Shown: positions 1-7,863 of the stretch, in pieces | Layout of the letters: each line of letters begins with the position of its first letter | Numbering within the stretch: position 1 is the first letter of the stretch | Position numbers and translations under genes: made by a program | Assembly: GCA_964444975.1 (NCBI GenBank) | Contig: CAYUJD010000005.1 | Location: 26,513 to 90,512, forward strand | Reading direction: 5' to 3' | DNA length: 64,000 nt | DNA from: VBAS01 sp964444975 | GTDB taxonomy: Bacteria > Bacteroidota > Bacteroidia > Chitinophagales > Chitinophagaceae | Notes under the pieces: generated by a model | What the model saw: the letters and a program-made list of their open reading frames with translations, nothing else | Database searches by the model: none | Told to the model about the DNA's origin: nothing

Positions 1-1022
1 GCTGTGGTGGCACCCGCCAGGATGCGGGCATACTGGGCAAACTGCTGGCTGCTTATGCCGATCATCCGAATGTGTCGGGTGTGACAATGCTGAGCCTGGG
101 CTGCCAGAACCTGCAGGTGCAGGATTTTTTGAATGATTTAAAACAGCGCAATCCCGATTTTGATAAACCGCTTTACATTTTCGAGCAGCAGCAGTCGCAA
201 AGCGAAGAGCAGCTGATTGCCGAAGCCATCCGCAAAACGTTTGAAGGGCTGATTGAAATAAATAAACAGGAGCGTAAACCGGCAACACTCGATAAATTAT
301 GTATCGGTGTAAAATGCGGGGGCAGCGACGGGTTCAGTGGCATTTCGGCCAATCCTGCCGTGGGCTATTGTGCCGACCTGCTGGTGGCCCTGGGCGGAAA
401 AGTGCTGCTGGCCGAGTTTCCGGAACTCTGCGGTGCAGAGCAAAACCTGATTGACCGCACAACCAATGAAGCAGCAGCAAAAAAATTTATCCGCCTGATG
501 ACGGCTTATAACGAAGTTGCGCATAAAGCAGGTTCCGGCTTTCATATGAATCCTTCGCCGGGAAATATCAAAGATGGGTTGATTACTGATGCCATTAAAA
601 GCAACGGCGCCGCCAAAAAGGGCGGCACATCACCTGTTGTGGATGTACTGGATTATACCGAGCCCGCCACCAAACCGGGATTAAGTTTGGTTTGTACCCC
701 CGGTAATGATGTAGAAGCAACAACAGGAAAGGCAGCAAGTGGAGCTACATTAATTCTATTCACAACCGGATTGGGAACCCCCACCGGAAATCCCGTATGC
801 CCCACAATAAAAGTTTCTACCAACAGTAACCTCACCAAACGGATGAATGATATCATTGATATTGACTGCGGCCCCATAGTGGAAGGCGAGAAAACCATCG
901 AACAGATGGGAGAGGAGATACTGGAGTATTGCATAAAAGCTGCCAGTGGTGAAATAATTCCGAAAGCCGTGCAGTTAAATCAAGATGATTTCATTCCATG
1001 GAAGAGAGGTGTGAGTTTATAA
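1..1022 (+). CDS. uxaA: Altronate dehydratase, 5' end outside window
   Basis: Altronate dehydratase converts D-altronate to 2-keto-3-deoxygluconate in hexuronate breakdown. The reading frame is open from base 3, and its first residues (CGGTRQDAGILGKLLA) continue into HPNVSGVTMLSLGCQN, both typical of the UxaA C-terminal domain. About 339 residues are visible of a family length near 500, so the SAF-type N-terminal part lies upstream. A GTG at 72 could be mistaken for a start but lies inside the conserved domain. The protein ends in the family tail DDFIPWKRGVSL. It is the first visible gene of the uronate operon, followed by uxaC. Identification is very secure. Confidence 0.96.
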   Translation, partial: CGGTRQDAGILGKLLAAYADHPNVSGVTMLSLGCQNLQVQDFLNDLKQRNPDFDKPLYIFEQQQSQSEEQLIAEAIRKTFEGLIEINKQERKPATLDKLCIGVKCGGSDGFSGISANPAVGYCADLLVALGGKVLLAEFPELCGAEQNLIDRTTNEAAAKKFIRLMTAYNEVAHKAGSGFHMNPSPGNIKDGLITDAIKSNGAAKKGGTSPVVDVLDYTEPATKPGLSLVCTPGNDVEATTGKAASGATLILFTTGLGTPTGNPVCPTIKVSTNSNLTKRMNDIIDIDCGPIVEGEKTIEQMGEEILEYCIKAASGEIIPKAVQLNQDDFIPWKRGVSL

Positions 1023-1153
1023 ACTAATGTTTGGATTTATTGTAGTGCTGATTTGGAAGAACGAGAAGCCTGGATTTGTACTGCAGCACCGTCCCTCTCT
1101 GCAGGATAAGGATAAGAGGGAGAGGCCAGGATGATTTCATTCCATGGAAGAGA
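984..1153 (+). repeat. 24-bp direct repeat of the uxaA tail
   Basis: The bases encoding the uxaA tail (DDFIPWKR region, 984-1007) recur exactly at 1130-1153, 146 bp downstream and just before uxaC. The segment between holds a CCTCTC...GAGAGG inverted repeat near 1093-1126 that resembles common Bacteroidota intergenic repeats. The second copy provides an artefactual ATG at 1131 in frame with uxaC. Confidence 0.9.
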
Positions 1154-1178
1154 ATCGTGTCATCATAAACCAACAGTT

Positions 1179-2618
1179 ATGAAAAAATTTCTGGACGAAA
1201 ATTTCCTGCTTTCCAACGCCACTTCCCGGCGACTCTATCATGAGTTTGCCAGGGAAATGCCTATCATTGACTACCACAATCACCTGCCGCCGGATGAAAT
1301 ATCCGCGGACAAAAATTTTGAAAACATCACCCGTGTGTGGCTCAACGGCGACCACTATAAATGGAGGGCTATGCGTACCAACGGTGTGCCGGAAGTGTAC
1401 ATCACCGGCAACAGGAACGATTGGGAAAAATTTCAGAAGTGGGCCGAAACGGTGCCCTACACCATGCGCAACCCGCTTTATCACTGGACTCACCTGGAAC
1501 TGCAGCGCTACTTCGGCATCAACGATATATTAAATGCTGATTCTGCAAAAAAGATTTACGGGGAAACATCGGCAAAGCTGCAAACCAAAGAGTATAGTGT
1601 ACGTGGATTACTGGAAAAGATGAATGTAAAACTCATCTGCACAACGGATGACCCGGTGGATAGTCTTGAACATCATCAAAAAATAAATGCAGATAACTGG
1701 CATATAAAAGTGCTGCCCGCCTTCCGCCCCGATAAGGCGATGCATGTGGATGATGTGAACACTTTTAATAATTACCTCACACGGCTCGAAAAAGCTTCCA
1801 ATATTTCCATCAGCACTTACAATGATTACATAGCTGCACTGAAAAAGCGCCACGATTATTTTGTGGCAAACAACTGCAGCGTAAGCGATCACGGGCTGGA
1901 AGAAATTTATGCAGAAGATTATACGCAAACTGAAATTGCAGGCATCTTTGCCAAAATCCGTTCGGGCGGCGAACTGACACCGGATGAAAGAAAGAAATTT
2001 AAATCCGCCATGCTGGTGACTTTTGCCGAATGGGATTGGGAAAAAGGCTTTGTGCAGCAGTATCATCTCGGCGCCATCCGCAACAACAACAGCCGCATGA
2101 TGAAACTGCTGGGTCCCGATACCGGCTGGGACAGCATCGGCGATTTTCCGCAGGCAAGGGCTTTGGCAAAGTTTCTCGACAAGCTCGACAGGAACAACAA
2201 ACTGGCGAAGACCATTATTTATAATCTCAACCCTGCCGATAATGAGCTGTTCGCAACCATGATTGGCAATTTCAATGACGGTAGTGCGGCAGGAAAAATT
2301 CAATGGGGCAGCGCCTGGTGGTTTCTCGACCAGAAGGATGGCATGACCAGACAGCTGAATGCTCTCAGCAATATGGGATTGCTGAGCCGCTTTGTGGGCA
2401 TGCTTACCGACAGCCGGAGTTTTCTTTCTTTCCCGCGGCACGAGTATTTCAGAAGGATACTCTGCAACCTCTTTGGCGAAGAAATTGAAAACGGCGAACT
2501 GCCCGGCGATATCAACTGGATTGGAAAGCTGATACAGGATATCTGTTATTACAATGCAAGAACCTATTTCGGCTTGCAATACATTGATGAAAAAATAACA
2601 ACAAAAGAAAAAGTGTAA
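1179..2618 (+). CDS. uxaC: Glucuronate isomerase
   Basis: Cytoplasmic uronate isomerase: D-glucuronate to D-fructuronate and D-galacturonate to D-tagaturonate, the first step of hexuronate catabolism. The start was set at 1179 (MKKFLDENFLLSN), which matches the family N-terminus. An upstream in-frame ATG at 1131 lies in a duplicated piece of uxaA and adds 16 unrelated residues. The metal-binding motif DYHNHLPP near residue 30 is present, and the 479-residue length is usual. The C-terminus carries GMLTDSRSFLSFPRHEYFRRIL, a family signature. It sits between uxaA and kduI and is probably cotranscribed with them. Confidence 0.97.
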   Translation: MKKFLDENFLLSNATSRRLYHEFAREMPIIDYHNHLPPDEISADKNFENITRVWLNGDHYKWRAMRTNGVPEVYITGNRNDWEKFQKWAETVPYTMRNPLYHWTHLELQRYFGINDILNADSAKKIYGETSAKLQTKEYSVRGLLEKMNVKLICTTDDPVDSLEHHQKINADNWHIKVLPAFRPDKAMHVDDVNTFNNYLTRLEKASNISISTYNDYIAALKKRHDYFVANNCSVSDHGLEEIYAEDYTQTEIAGIFAKIRSGGELTPDERKKFKSAMLVTFAEWDWEKGFVQQYHLGAIRNNNSRMMKLLGPDTGWDSIGDFPQARALAKFLDKLDRNNKLAKTIIYNLNPADNELFATMIGNFNDGSAAGKIQWGSAWWFLDQKDGMTRQLNALSNMGLLSRFVGMLTDSRSFLSFPRHEYFRRILCNLFGEEIENGELPGDINWIGKLIQDICYYNARTYFGLQYIDEKITTKEKV

Positions 2619-2718
2619 AACAGGAACTCCGATGACCCGGATTGGACGGATATACACGGATAATTTCAGCGCCAATTTGCTTACTCAGCCCCATCAGCGT
2701 TCCCATTAATTCAACAAA

Positions 2719-3549
2719 ATGCAAATCCGATTTACTCAAAGCCCGGAAGAAACAATGCAAATGAACACGGAGCAGCTTCGTGAACATTTTTTAGTGGAGA
2801 ATTTATTTGCTGATGATGCAGTAAATTTTTTTTACACTCATTACGACCGGGTCATCATCGGCGGGGCAAAGCCGGTGTATAAAACGCTTGAGCTTCCCAA
2901 TCATCCTGAACTGCGGGCAGTTTATTTTTTGGAAAGAAGAGAGCTGGGCATCATTAACGTGGGCGCCGATGGTGTAGTGATTGCCGATGGAAAAGAATTT
3001 ATTTTGCGAAAACTGGATTGCGTTTACCTGGGCAAAGGCACGCAGAAAATAAAATTGAGGTCAAAGAGTAAAAAGGATGCGGCGCTGTTTTATATGCTTT
3101 CGGCGCCTGCGCATCATAAATATCCCAACCGTTTATTGGTAAAAGAAAAAGCAGCGCCGGTACAGTTAGGCGCCACCGAAACGGCAAACAAGAGAACCGT
3201 TTACAAATACATTCATCCCGGTGGATTAAAAAGCAGCCAGCTGGTAATGGGGCTCACCGTGCTGGAGCCGGGCAGCGTGTGGAATTCCATTCCGCCGCAC
3301 ACACATACAAGAAGAATGGAAGTGTATTTTTATTTCGGTTTGCCCGACGGGCACCGCATCATGCACTTCATGGGCGAGCCGCAGCAGACAAGACACCTGG
3401 TAATGGCCAATAATGAAGCGGTGATTTCGCCGCCGTGGAGCACCCACTATGGCTGTGGCACTTTTAATTACGGATTCATCTGGGGCATGGCGGGAGAGAA
3501 CAAGGCGTATACGGATATGGACCAGGCACCTGTGGATACATTGAAATAA
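2719..3549 (+). CDS. kduI: 5-keto-4-deoxyuronate isomerase
   Basis: KduI interconverts 5-keto-4-deoxyuronate (from unsaturated uronates released by polysaccharide lyases) and 3-deoxy-D-glycero-2,5-hexodiulosonate; it has also been linked to hexuronate isomerisation. The 276-residue length matches E. coli KduI. Blocks YFLERRELGIINVG and GENKAYTDMDQ are family-specific. The metal ligands are visible as H194, H196, E201 (HTHTRRMEVYFYF) and H243. The start at 2719 aligns with the E. coli N-terminus; an ATG at 2755 would be shorter. No kduD dehydrogenase is visible in the window. Confidence 0.96.
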   Translation: MQIRFTQSPEETMQMNTEQLREHFLVENLFADDAVNFFYTHYDRVIIGGAKPVYKTLELPNHPELRAVYFLERRELGIINVGADGVVIADGKEFILRKLDCVYLGKGTQKIKLRSKSKKDAALFYMLSAPAHHKYPNRLLVKEKAAPVQLGATETANKRTVYKYIHPGGLKSSQLVMGLTVLEPGSVWNSIPPHTHTRRMEVYFYFGLPDGHRIMHFMGEPQQTRHLVMANNEAVISPPWSTHYGCGTFNYGFIWGMAGENKAYTDMDQAPVDTLK

Positions 3550-3614
3550 ATTTTATTATCATAAAATGAAATTTAACCATCTTAAATATTTTCTAATTTA
3601 AAATAAGCATCAAA

Positions 3615-3640
3615 GCTCCCCTTTAGGGGATAGGGGTAAA
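3615..3640 (+). repeat. CCCCTTTAGGGG palindromic intergenic repeat
   Basis: A short palindrome CCCCTTTAGGGG followed by a G-rich ATAGGGG tail lies just upstream of kdgK. A near-identical element lies at 5456-5483 upstream of exuT. Such elements are common in Bacteroidota intergenic DNA; a function in transcript punctuation is only inference. Confidence 0.75.
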
Positions 3641-3644
3641 AATT

Positions 3645-4670
3645 ATGTCAAAGAAGGTAGTTACACTGGGTGAAATTATGTTGCGCCTGTCCACACCTGA
3701 TTTCAAAAGATTTGTACAGGCCGATTCATTTGATGTTACCTATGGCGGCGGCGAAGCCAACGTGTCGGCCGCATTGTGCAATTACGGGCTGAACGGAACC
3801 TTTGTAACAAAAGTTCCCAACAATGCCATCGGCCAGTCGGCCATCAATCACCTGCGTCGTTATGGTGTGGATACGCAGTTTATCGTTCGCGGGGGCGACA
3901 GGCTGGGAATTTATTTCCTGGAAACCGGTGCTTCCATGCGTGCATCGCAGGTAATTTACGACCGGGCCGGGGCTTCCATTGCCGATGTAAACATTGATGA
4001 ATTTAATTGGGACAAAATTTTTTCCGGGGCCGACTGGTTTCATACCACCGGCATCACCCCGGCGCTGAGCGATAAAGCGGCAGCCCTTACTGAAGCGGCG
4101 CTGACATCGGCAAAAGCAAAAGGCATTACCACCAGCATTGACCTGAACTACCGTAAAAAACTCTGGAGTAAAGAAAAGGCAAGAGAAGTAATGACCCGGC
4201 TTTGCCAGCATGTGGATGTGTGTATCGGTAATGAAGAAGATGCTGAAACCACGCTTGGATTCAAAGCGGCGCATACCGATGTGACCAGGGGCGAACTGAA
4301 CCTGGAAGGATACAAAGATGTGTTCAGGCAGATGAAAGAAAAATTCGGGTTCAAATTCATCGCTTCGTCGCTGCGTGAGAGCTACAGCGCCAGCGACAAT
4401 GGCTGGAGTGCCCTTGTATACGACGGAAAAGATTTTTATCATACAAGAAAATATAATGTGCGCATTGTGGATCGTGTGGGCAGCGGCGATTCATTTGCCA
4501 GCGGTCTTATTTACGGACTGGTTACCGGCATGAGCATGCAGGATGCTGCAGAGTTTGGCGTGGCCGCCAGCGCTTTAAAGCATACCATTCCCGGCGATCT
4601 GAACCACGCCACGCTGAGCGAAGTAAAAGAGCTGATGAAGGGTGACGCCAGCGGAAGGGTGCAGAGATAA
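3645..4670 (+). CDS. kdgK: 2-keto-3-deoxygluconate kinase (PfkB family)
   Basis: Phosphorylates 2-keto-3-deoxygluconate to KDPG using ATP in the cytoplasm. The PfkB fold is shown by the N-terminal GGGEANVSAAL (about residues 34-44), which positions the sugar, and by the C-terminal DRVGSGDSFASGL, where the family GAGD anion hole reads GSGD and supplies the catalytic Asp. At 341 residues it is a normal KdgK. It lies directly upstream of kdgA, so the kinase and aldolase for the same intermediate are adjacent. The start MSKKVVTLGEIMLRL fits the family. Confidence 0.93.
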   Translation: MSKKVVTLGEIMLRLSTPDFKRFVQADSFDVTYGGGEANVSAALCNYGLNGTFVTKVPNNAIGQSAINHLRRYGVDTQFIVRGGDRLGIYFLETGASMRASQVIYDRAGASIADVNIDEFNWDKIFSGADWFHTTGITPALSDKAAALTEAALTSAKAKGITTSIDLNYRKKLWSKEKAREVMTRLCQHVDVCIGNEEDAETTLGFKAAHTDVTRGELNLEGYKDVFRQMKEKFGFKFIASSLRESYSASDNGWSALVYDGKDFYHTRKYNVRIVDRVGSGDSFASGLIYGLVTGMSMQDAAEFGVAASALKHTIPGDLNHATLSEVKELMKGDASGRVQR

Positions 4671-4709
4671 CCGCTGAAAATTTTCAATGCATACAACCGA
4701 ATAATATTT

Positions 4710-5378
4710 ATGAGCAATACACAACAAATAACGGATGCTATCATAGACCAGGGAATACTCCCTTTATACTTCAACAGCAGCGGGGAAGTAAGCATTGAAG
4801 TGCTGCGGGCTGTTTACCGTGCCGGTTTGCGTGCTGCGGAATATACCAACCGTGGTGATGCTGCACTGGCCAATTTTAAAAAGATGGTGGAAGTGCGCAA
4901 TGCTGAAATGCCGGGCATGCTACTGGGAGTTGGCACTATAAAAAATATGCAGCATGCAAAAGATTACCTGGCAGCCGGCGCCGATTTTTTGGTAAGTCCC
5001 GGCTTTGATGCAGCAGTGGCAAAGCACTGTGTAAGCAATGATATTTTTTATGGCCCGGGCTGCATGACTCCCACTGATATTATGGCAGCAGAAAATGCAG
5101 GCATTAAGTTTATCAAAATTTTTCCTGGCAATATCCTCGGCACGGAGTTTTTATCATCCATAAAAGATATTTTCCCCAAATTGTTGTTTATGGTAACAGG
5201 TGGTGTAGATACAACAAAAGAAAATATTGAAGGCTGGTTCAAAGCGGGTGCAAGCGCCGTGGGCATGGGCAGCAAACTGGTGAGCAAAAAACTGATGGAA
5301 GCAAAAGACTATGCAACCATTGAAGCCGAAACCAGGAAGGTGCTGGAAATAGTGAGGCAAATCAAATCAGCCAAATAG
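4710..5378 (+). CDS. kdgA: KDPG aldolase
   Basis: 2-keto-3-deoxy-6-phosphogluconate aldolase, giving pyruvate and glyceraldehyde-3-phosphate. It is a class I TIM-barrel aldolase: the Schiff-base lysine is K136 in FIKIFPGN, and the general base is E44 in RAAEYTNRG. GCMTPTDIMAAENAG and VTGGV are also family hallmarks. The 222-residue length is usual. It follows kdgK by 39 bp in the same operon and completes the route from uronate to central metabolism. Confidence 0.95.
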   Translation: MSNTQQITDAIIDQGILPLYFNSSGEVSIEVLRAVYRAGLRAAEYTNRGDAALANFKKMVEVRNAEMPGMLLGVGTIKNMQHAKDYLAAGADFLVSPGFDAAVAKHCVSNDIFYGPGCMTPTDIMAAENAGIKFIKIFPGNILGTEFLSSIKDIFPKLLFMVTGGVDTTKENIEGWFKAGASAVGMGSKLVSKKLMEAKDYATIEAETRKVLEIVRQIKSAK

Positions 5379-5455
5379 CAGCACATTATTTGAACGGAGC
5401 GTCGCAAGTAAAGCTCCATCCGTGTTACAGCAGTTGGTAAAATAATAATTTCTAA

Positions 5456-5483
5456 ACTCCCCTTTAGGGGATGGGGGGTAAAT
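5456..5483 (+). repeat. CCCCTTTAGGGG palindromic intergenic repeat
   Basis: Second copy of the palindrome seen at 3615-3640, again with a G-rich tail, immediately upstream of exuT. Confidence 0.75.
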
Positions 5484-5486
5484 ACG

Positions 5487-7058
5487 ATGCCGCAAACCAT
5501 AGGAAAATACCGCTGGACAATCTGCGCCCTGCTTTTTTTTGCAACGACTGTAAACTACCTCGACCGGCAGGTGCTTAGTTTACTGCAAACAGACCTTGCC
5601 GAAAGATTTGGCTGGACTAATACCAACTATGCCGACATCACGGCCATTTTCCAGTTTGGCTATGCCATCAGCATGTTATTTGCCGGCCGCATAATTGACC
5701 GGTTGAATACCAAAAGGGGTTATGCATGGGCAATTGTCATCTGGAGCATCGGGGCTATTATTCACGCCCTGGCTATTCCCATCGGCGAAGCTGTGTCTGC
5801 CGTATTGGGATTTTTTGGCATCACTGCGCTGAGTGTATCAGTAGTAGGCTTTATGGTGAGCCGCGCCATACTTGCTTTTGGTGAATCAGGAAATTTTCCG
5901 GCAGCCATTAAAGCCACTGCCGAGTATTTCCCAAAGAAAGAACGCTCTTTTGCCACCGGCATATTTAATTCGGGCGCCAATGTGGGGGCTATTCTTGCTC
6001 CGCTTACCGTGCCCTGGATTGGCAAGCACTGGGGTTGGGAAATGGCTTTTATCATTATCGGCGCTTCGGGATTTTTATGGTTGTTTTTCTGGTTAGTATT
6101 TTATGATAAGCCGGCGAAACAAAAAAGACTTTCCACCGCAGAGCTTGCCTTTATTAATTCCGATAAAGAAGATCCTGTTAACAGTGGCGCCAAAGAAAAT
6201 GTGCCTTGGGTGAGATTACTCGGTTACAAACAAACATGGTCATTTGCCTTTGGAAAATTTATGACAGATGGTGTGTGGTGGTTTTTCCTGTTCTGGCTGC
6301 CGGCCTATTTAAAAGCCCAGTATGGAATGAGTAAAACGGATGTGGCATTCCCCATTGCGATATTATACAGTATGACAATGATAGGAAGTGTGGGGGGCGG
6401 CTGGTTTCCTGTTTATTATTTCCGAAAAGGATACTCGCCTTACGATGGCCGCATGAAGGCGATGCTGATGATTGCTTTGATTCCTTTGGTTGTACTGCTG
6501 GCGCAGCCACTGGGCGGTTACAGTTACTGGGTACCCGTTTTATTGATTGGTATCGGCGCATCGGCACACCAGGCATGGAGCGCAAATATTTTTACAACGG
6601 TGAGTGATATGTTTCCCAAAAAAGCCATTGCATCTGTAGTGGGCATTGGCGGCATGGCGGGAGGTCTTGGGGGTGTGATTATGTCGAAACTGGGCGGCTG
6701 GCTGTTCGATTCGTACAAGGCAGCAGGCATTGCCGAGTCGTGGATAGTAGCCAAAGCAAACGGGCTGGGTGATTACCTTTCAACAATCAGGAGTATGAAG
6801 CTGGCAACAAAATATGGCGATGCAGTGAACCTGGATAAAATTGACCTTGCCGGGCTATCAAAAGAAGTGGTGGAGCAATTAAAAAACATGGATGCGGCCG
6901 CCTTTGACAAACTAAAAGAAATACAGGCCCCCTTTGTGCATAGCCAGATGTCAACATCGTATACTATCATGTTTGCCATTTGCGCTCTGGCTTATCTTGT
7001 GGCCTGGAGCGTAATGAAGAGGCTGGTGCCGAAATATAAAGTGATAACTGATTTGTGA
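5487..7058 (+). CDS. exuT: Hexuronate transporter, MFS (ExuT-like)
   Basis: Inner-membrane proton symporter of the anion:cation symporter family of the major facilitator superfamily. The N-terminus (YRWTICALLFFATTVNYLDRQVLSLL) and the loop-2/3 motif GRIIDRLNTKRGYAWAIVIWS are typical of ExuT/GudP transporters. Twelve hydrophobic segments can be traced. At 523 residues it exceeds E. coli ExuT by about 50, mainly because of a hydrophilic stretch of about 70 residues before the last helix (roughly residues 410-485). Its position at the end of the uronate operon supports uptake of glucuronate/galacturonate; exact substrate preference is inferred. Confidence 0.9.
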   Translation: MPQTIGKYRWTICALLFFATTVNYLDRQVLSLLQTDLAERFGWTNTNYADITAIFQFGYAISMLFAGRIIDRLNTKRGYAWAIVIWSIGAIIHALAIPIGEAVSAVLGFFGITALSVSVVGFMVSRAILAFGESGNFPAAIKATAEYFPKKERSFATGIFNSGANVGAILAPLTVPWIGKHWGWEMAFIIIGASGFLWLFFWLVFYDKPAKQKRLSTAELAFINSDKEDPVNSGAKENVPWVRLLGYKQTWSFAFGKFMTDGVWWFFLFWLPAYLKAQYGMSKTDVAFPIAILYSMTMIGSVGGGWFPVYYFRKGYSPYDGRMKAMLMIALIPLVVLLAQPLGGYSYWVPVLLIGIGASAHQAWSANIFTTVSDMFPKKAIASVVGIGGMAGGLGGVIMSKLGGWLFDSYKAAGIAESWIVAKANGLGDYLSTIRSMKLATKYGDAVNLDKIDLAGLSKEVVEQLKNMDAAAFDKLKEIQAPFVHSQMSTSYTIMFAICALAYLVAWSVMKRLVPKYKVITDL

Positions 7059-7122
7059 GATACGGGTATAAAATCTTTCTCATTAATTTCGGCCCTGCAT
7101 AGTTTTAATTAAGATTTATTTT

Positions 7123-7620
7123 ATGACGGAAAGAAAGGAAATATTTAATAAAGCGGCTGACATGCTAAAGCAACTGGGTTTTCAAATCACAGGTGCTGAT
7201 GATAAAAGACCCTGGGGCGGATTTTTTGTAATTGATGAAAAGCAGGCAGCTCAATTTGCCACTCATTTTTTCCCGGAAGAAAATATTGATGAATTAAAAA
7301 TCACGCAGAGGCTGAGTCCGAAAATTTTGCTGGTGGCTCCGCAGCACCGGCTGAGCTGGCAATACCATCAGCGCCGGGCCGAAATCTGGAAATGCATCGG
7401 CAGCCATGTGGCTGTAATAACCAGCGACACCGATGAGGAAAATGAAAAACATATTCTGCATAAAGGTGAAACCATAAAACTAAGCCGGGGCCTGCGTCAT
7501 CGCCTTGTGGGCCTGGATGACTGGGGCGTGGTGGCCGAAATATGGCAGCACACCGATGCATCGAACCCGAGTGATGAGAATGATATTGTGCGGCTGCAGG
7601 ATGATTATAACAGGAAATAG
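7123..7620 (+). CDS. Mannose-6-phosphate isomerase type II-like cupin
   Basis: A single cupin domain of 165 residues resembling the C-terminal isomerase domain of type II phosphomannose isomerases. Matching blocks are RPWGGFFVIDE, LSWQYHQRRAEIWKCIG, HRLVG and DIVRLQDDYNR. There is no N-terminal nucleotidyltransferase domain. It follows exuT by 64 bp on the same strand. Its role next to uronate genes is not evident: it could isomerise a sugar phosphate or act elsewhere. The fold call is secure; the substrate is not. Confidence 0.8.
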   Translation: MTERKEIFNKAADMLKQLGFQITGADDKRPWGGFFVIDEKQAAQFATHFFPEENIDELKITQRLSPKILLVAPQHRLSWQYHQRRAEIWKCIGSHVAVITSDTDEENEKHILHKGETIKLSRGLRHRLVGLDDWGVVAEIWQHTDASNPSDENDIVRLQDDYNRK

Positions 7621-7624
7621 AAAT

Positions 7625-7652
7625 GCCCATCTGTACTAAAGCTTCGATGGGC
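7625..7652 (-). terminator. Candidate terminator after tRNA-Ser
   Basis: The inverted repeat GCCCATC (7625-7631) / GATGGGC (7646-7652) lies between the cupin gene and tRNA-Ser, just past the 3' end of each. The T-run is weak on both strands, so it is a candidate only. Confidence 0.45.
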
Positions 7653-7656
7653 AACG

Positions 7657-7744
7657 CGGAGAGAGAGGGATTCGAACCCCCGGACGGCTCGTCACCGTCA
7701 ACGGTTTTCAAGACCGCCGCATTCGACCGCTCTGCCATCTCTCC
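7657..7744 (-). tRNA. tRNA-Ser (anticodon UGA)
   Basis: The minus strand folds as a class II tRNA: acceptor GGAGAGA (7744-7738) pairs with TCTCTCC (7664-7658). The anticodon loop CTTGAAA gives UGA, a long variable arm (GACGG...CCGTC) is present, and the T arm is GGGGG-TTCGAAT-CCCTC. The discriminator is G. CCA is not encoded. Confidence 0.96.
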
Positions 7745-7825
7745 GTCGCAAAAATAGCCCTACCGCTACTATTGTCAAAATCAATTTGCCTGCATGATTC
7801 TTAACCTTTCAGTTTGAATAAATGG

Positions 7826-7857
7826 TTTATCTGTCATTGGTCTTCCTCTTACTTTTG
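7826..7857 (+). promoter_or_regulatory. Candidate Bacteroidota promoter for the ABC exporter
   Basis: TACTTTTG at 7850-7857 matches the Bacteroidota -7 box TAnnTTTG, with TTTA 20 bp upstream as a weak -33. Transcription would start within a few bases of the ATG at 7864, so the mRNA would be nearly leaderless. Confidence 0.45.
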
Positions 7858-7863
7858 TGATGA

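Noticed and set aside
1131..1178. Upstream ATG in frame with uxaC
   Set aside because: It lies in the duplicated uxaA tail and adds 16 residues with no family similarity; the ATG at 1179 matches the UxaC N-terminus.
7301..7738. 145-residue minus-strand open frame over tRNA-Ser
   Set aside because: It is a shadow of the cupin gene and reads through the tRNA; the composition is not protein-like.
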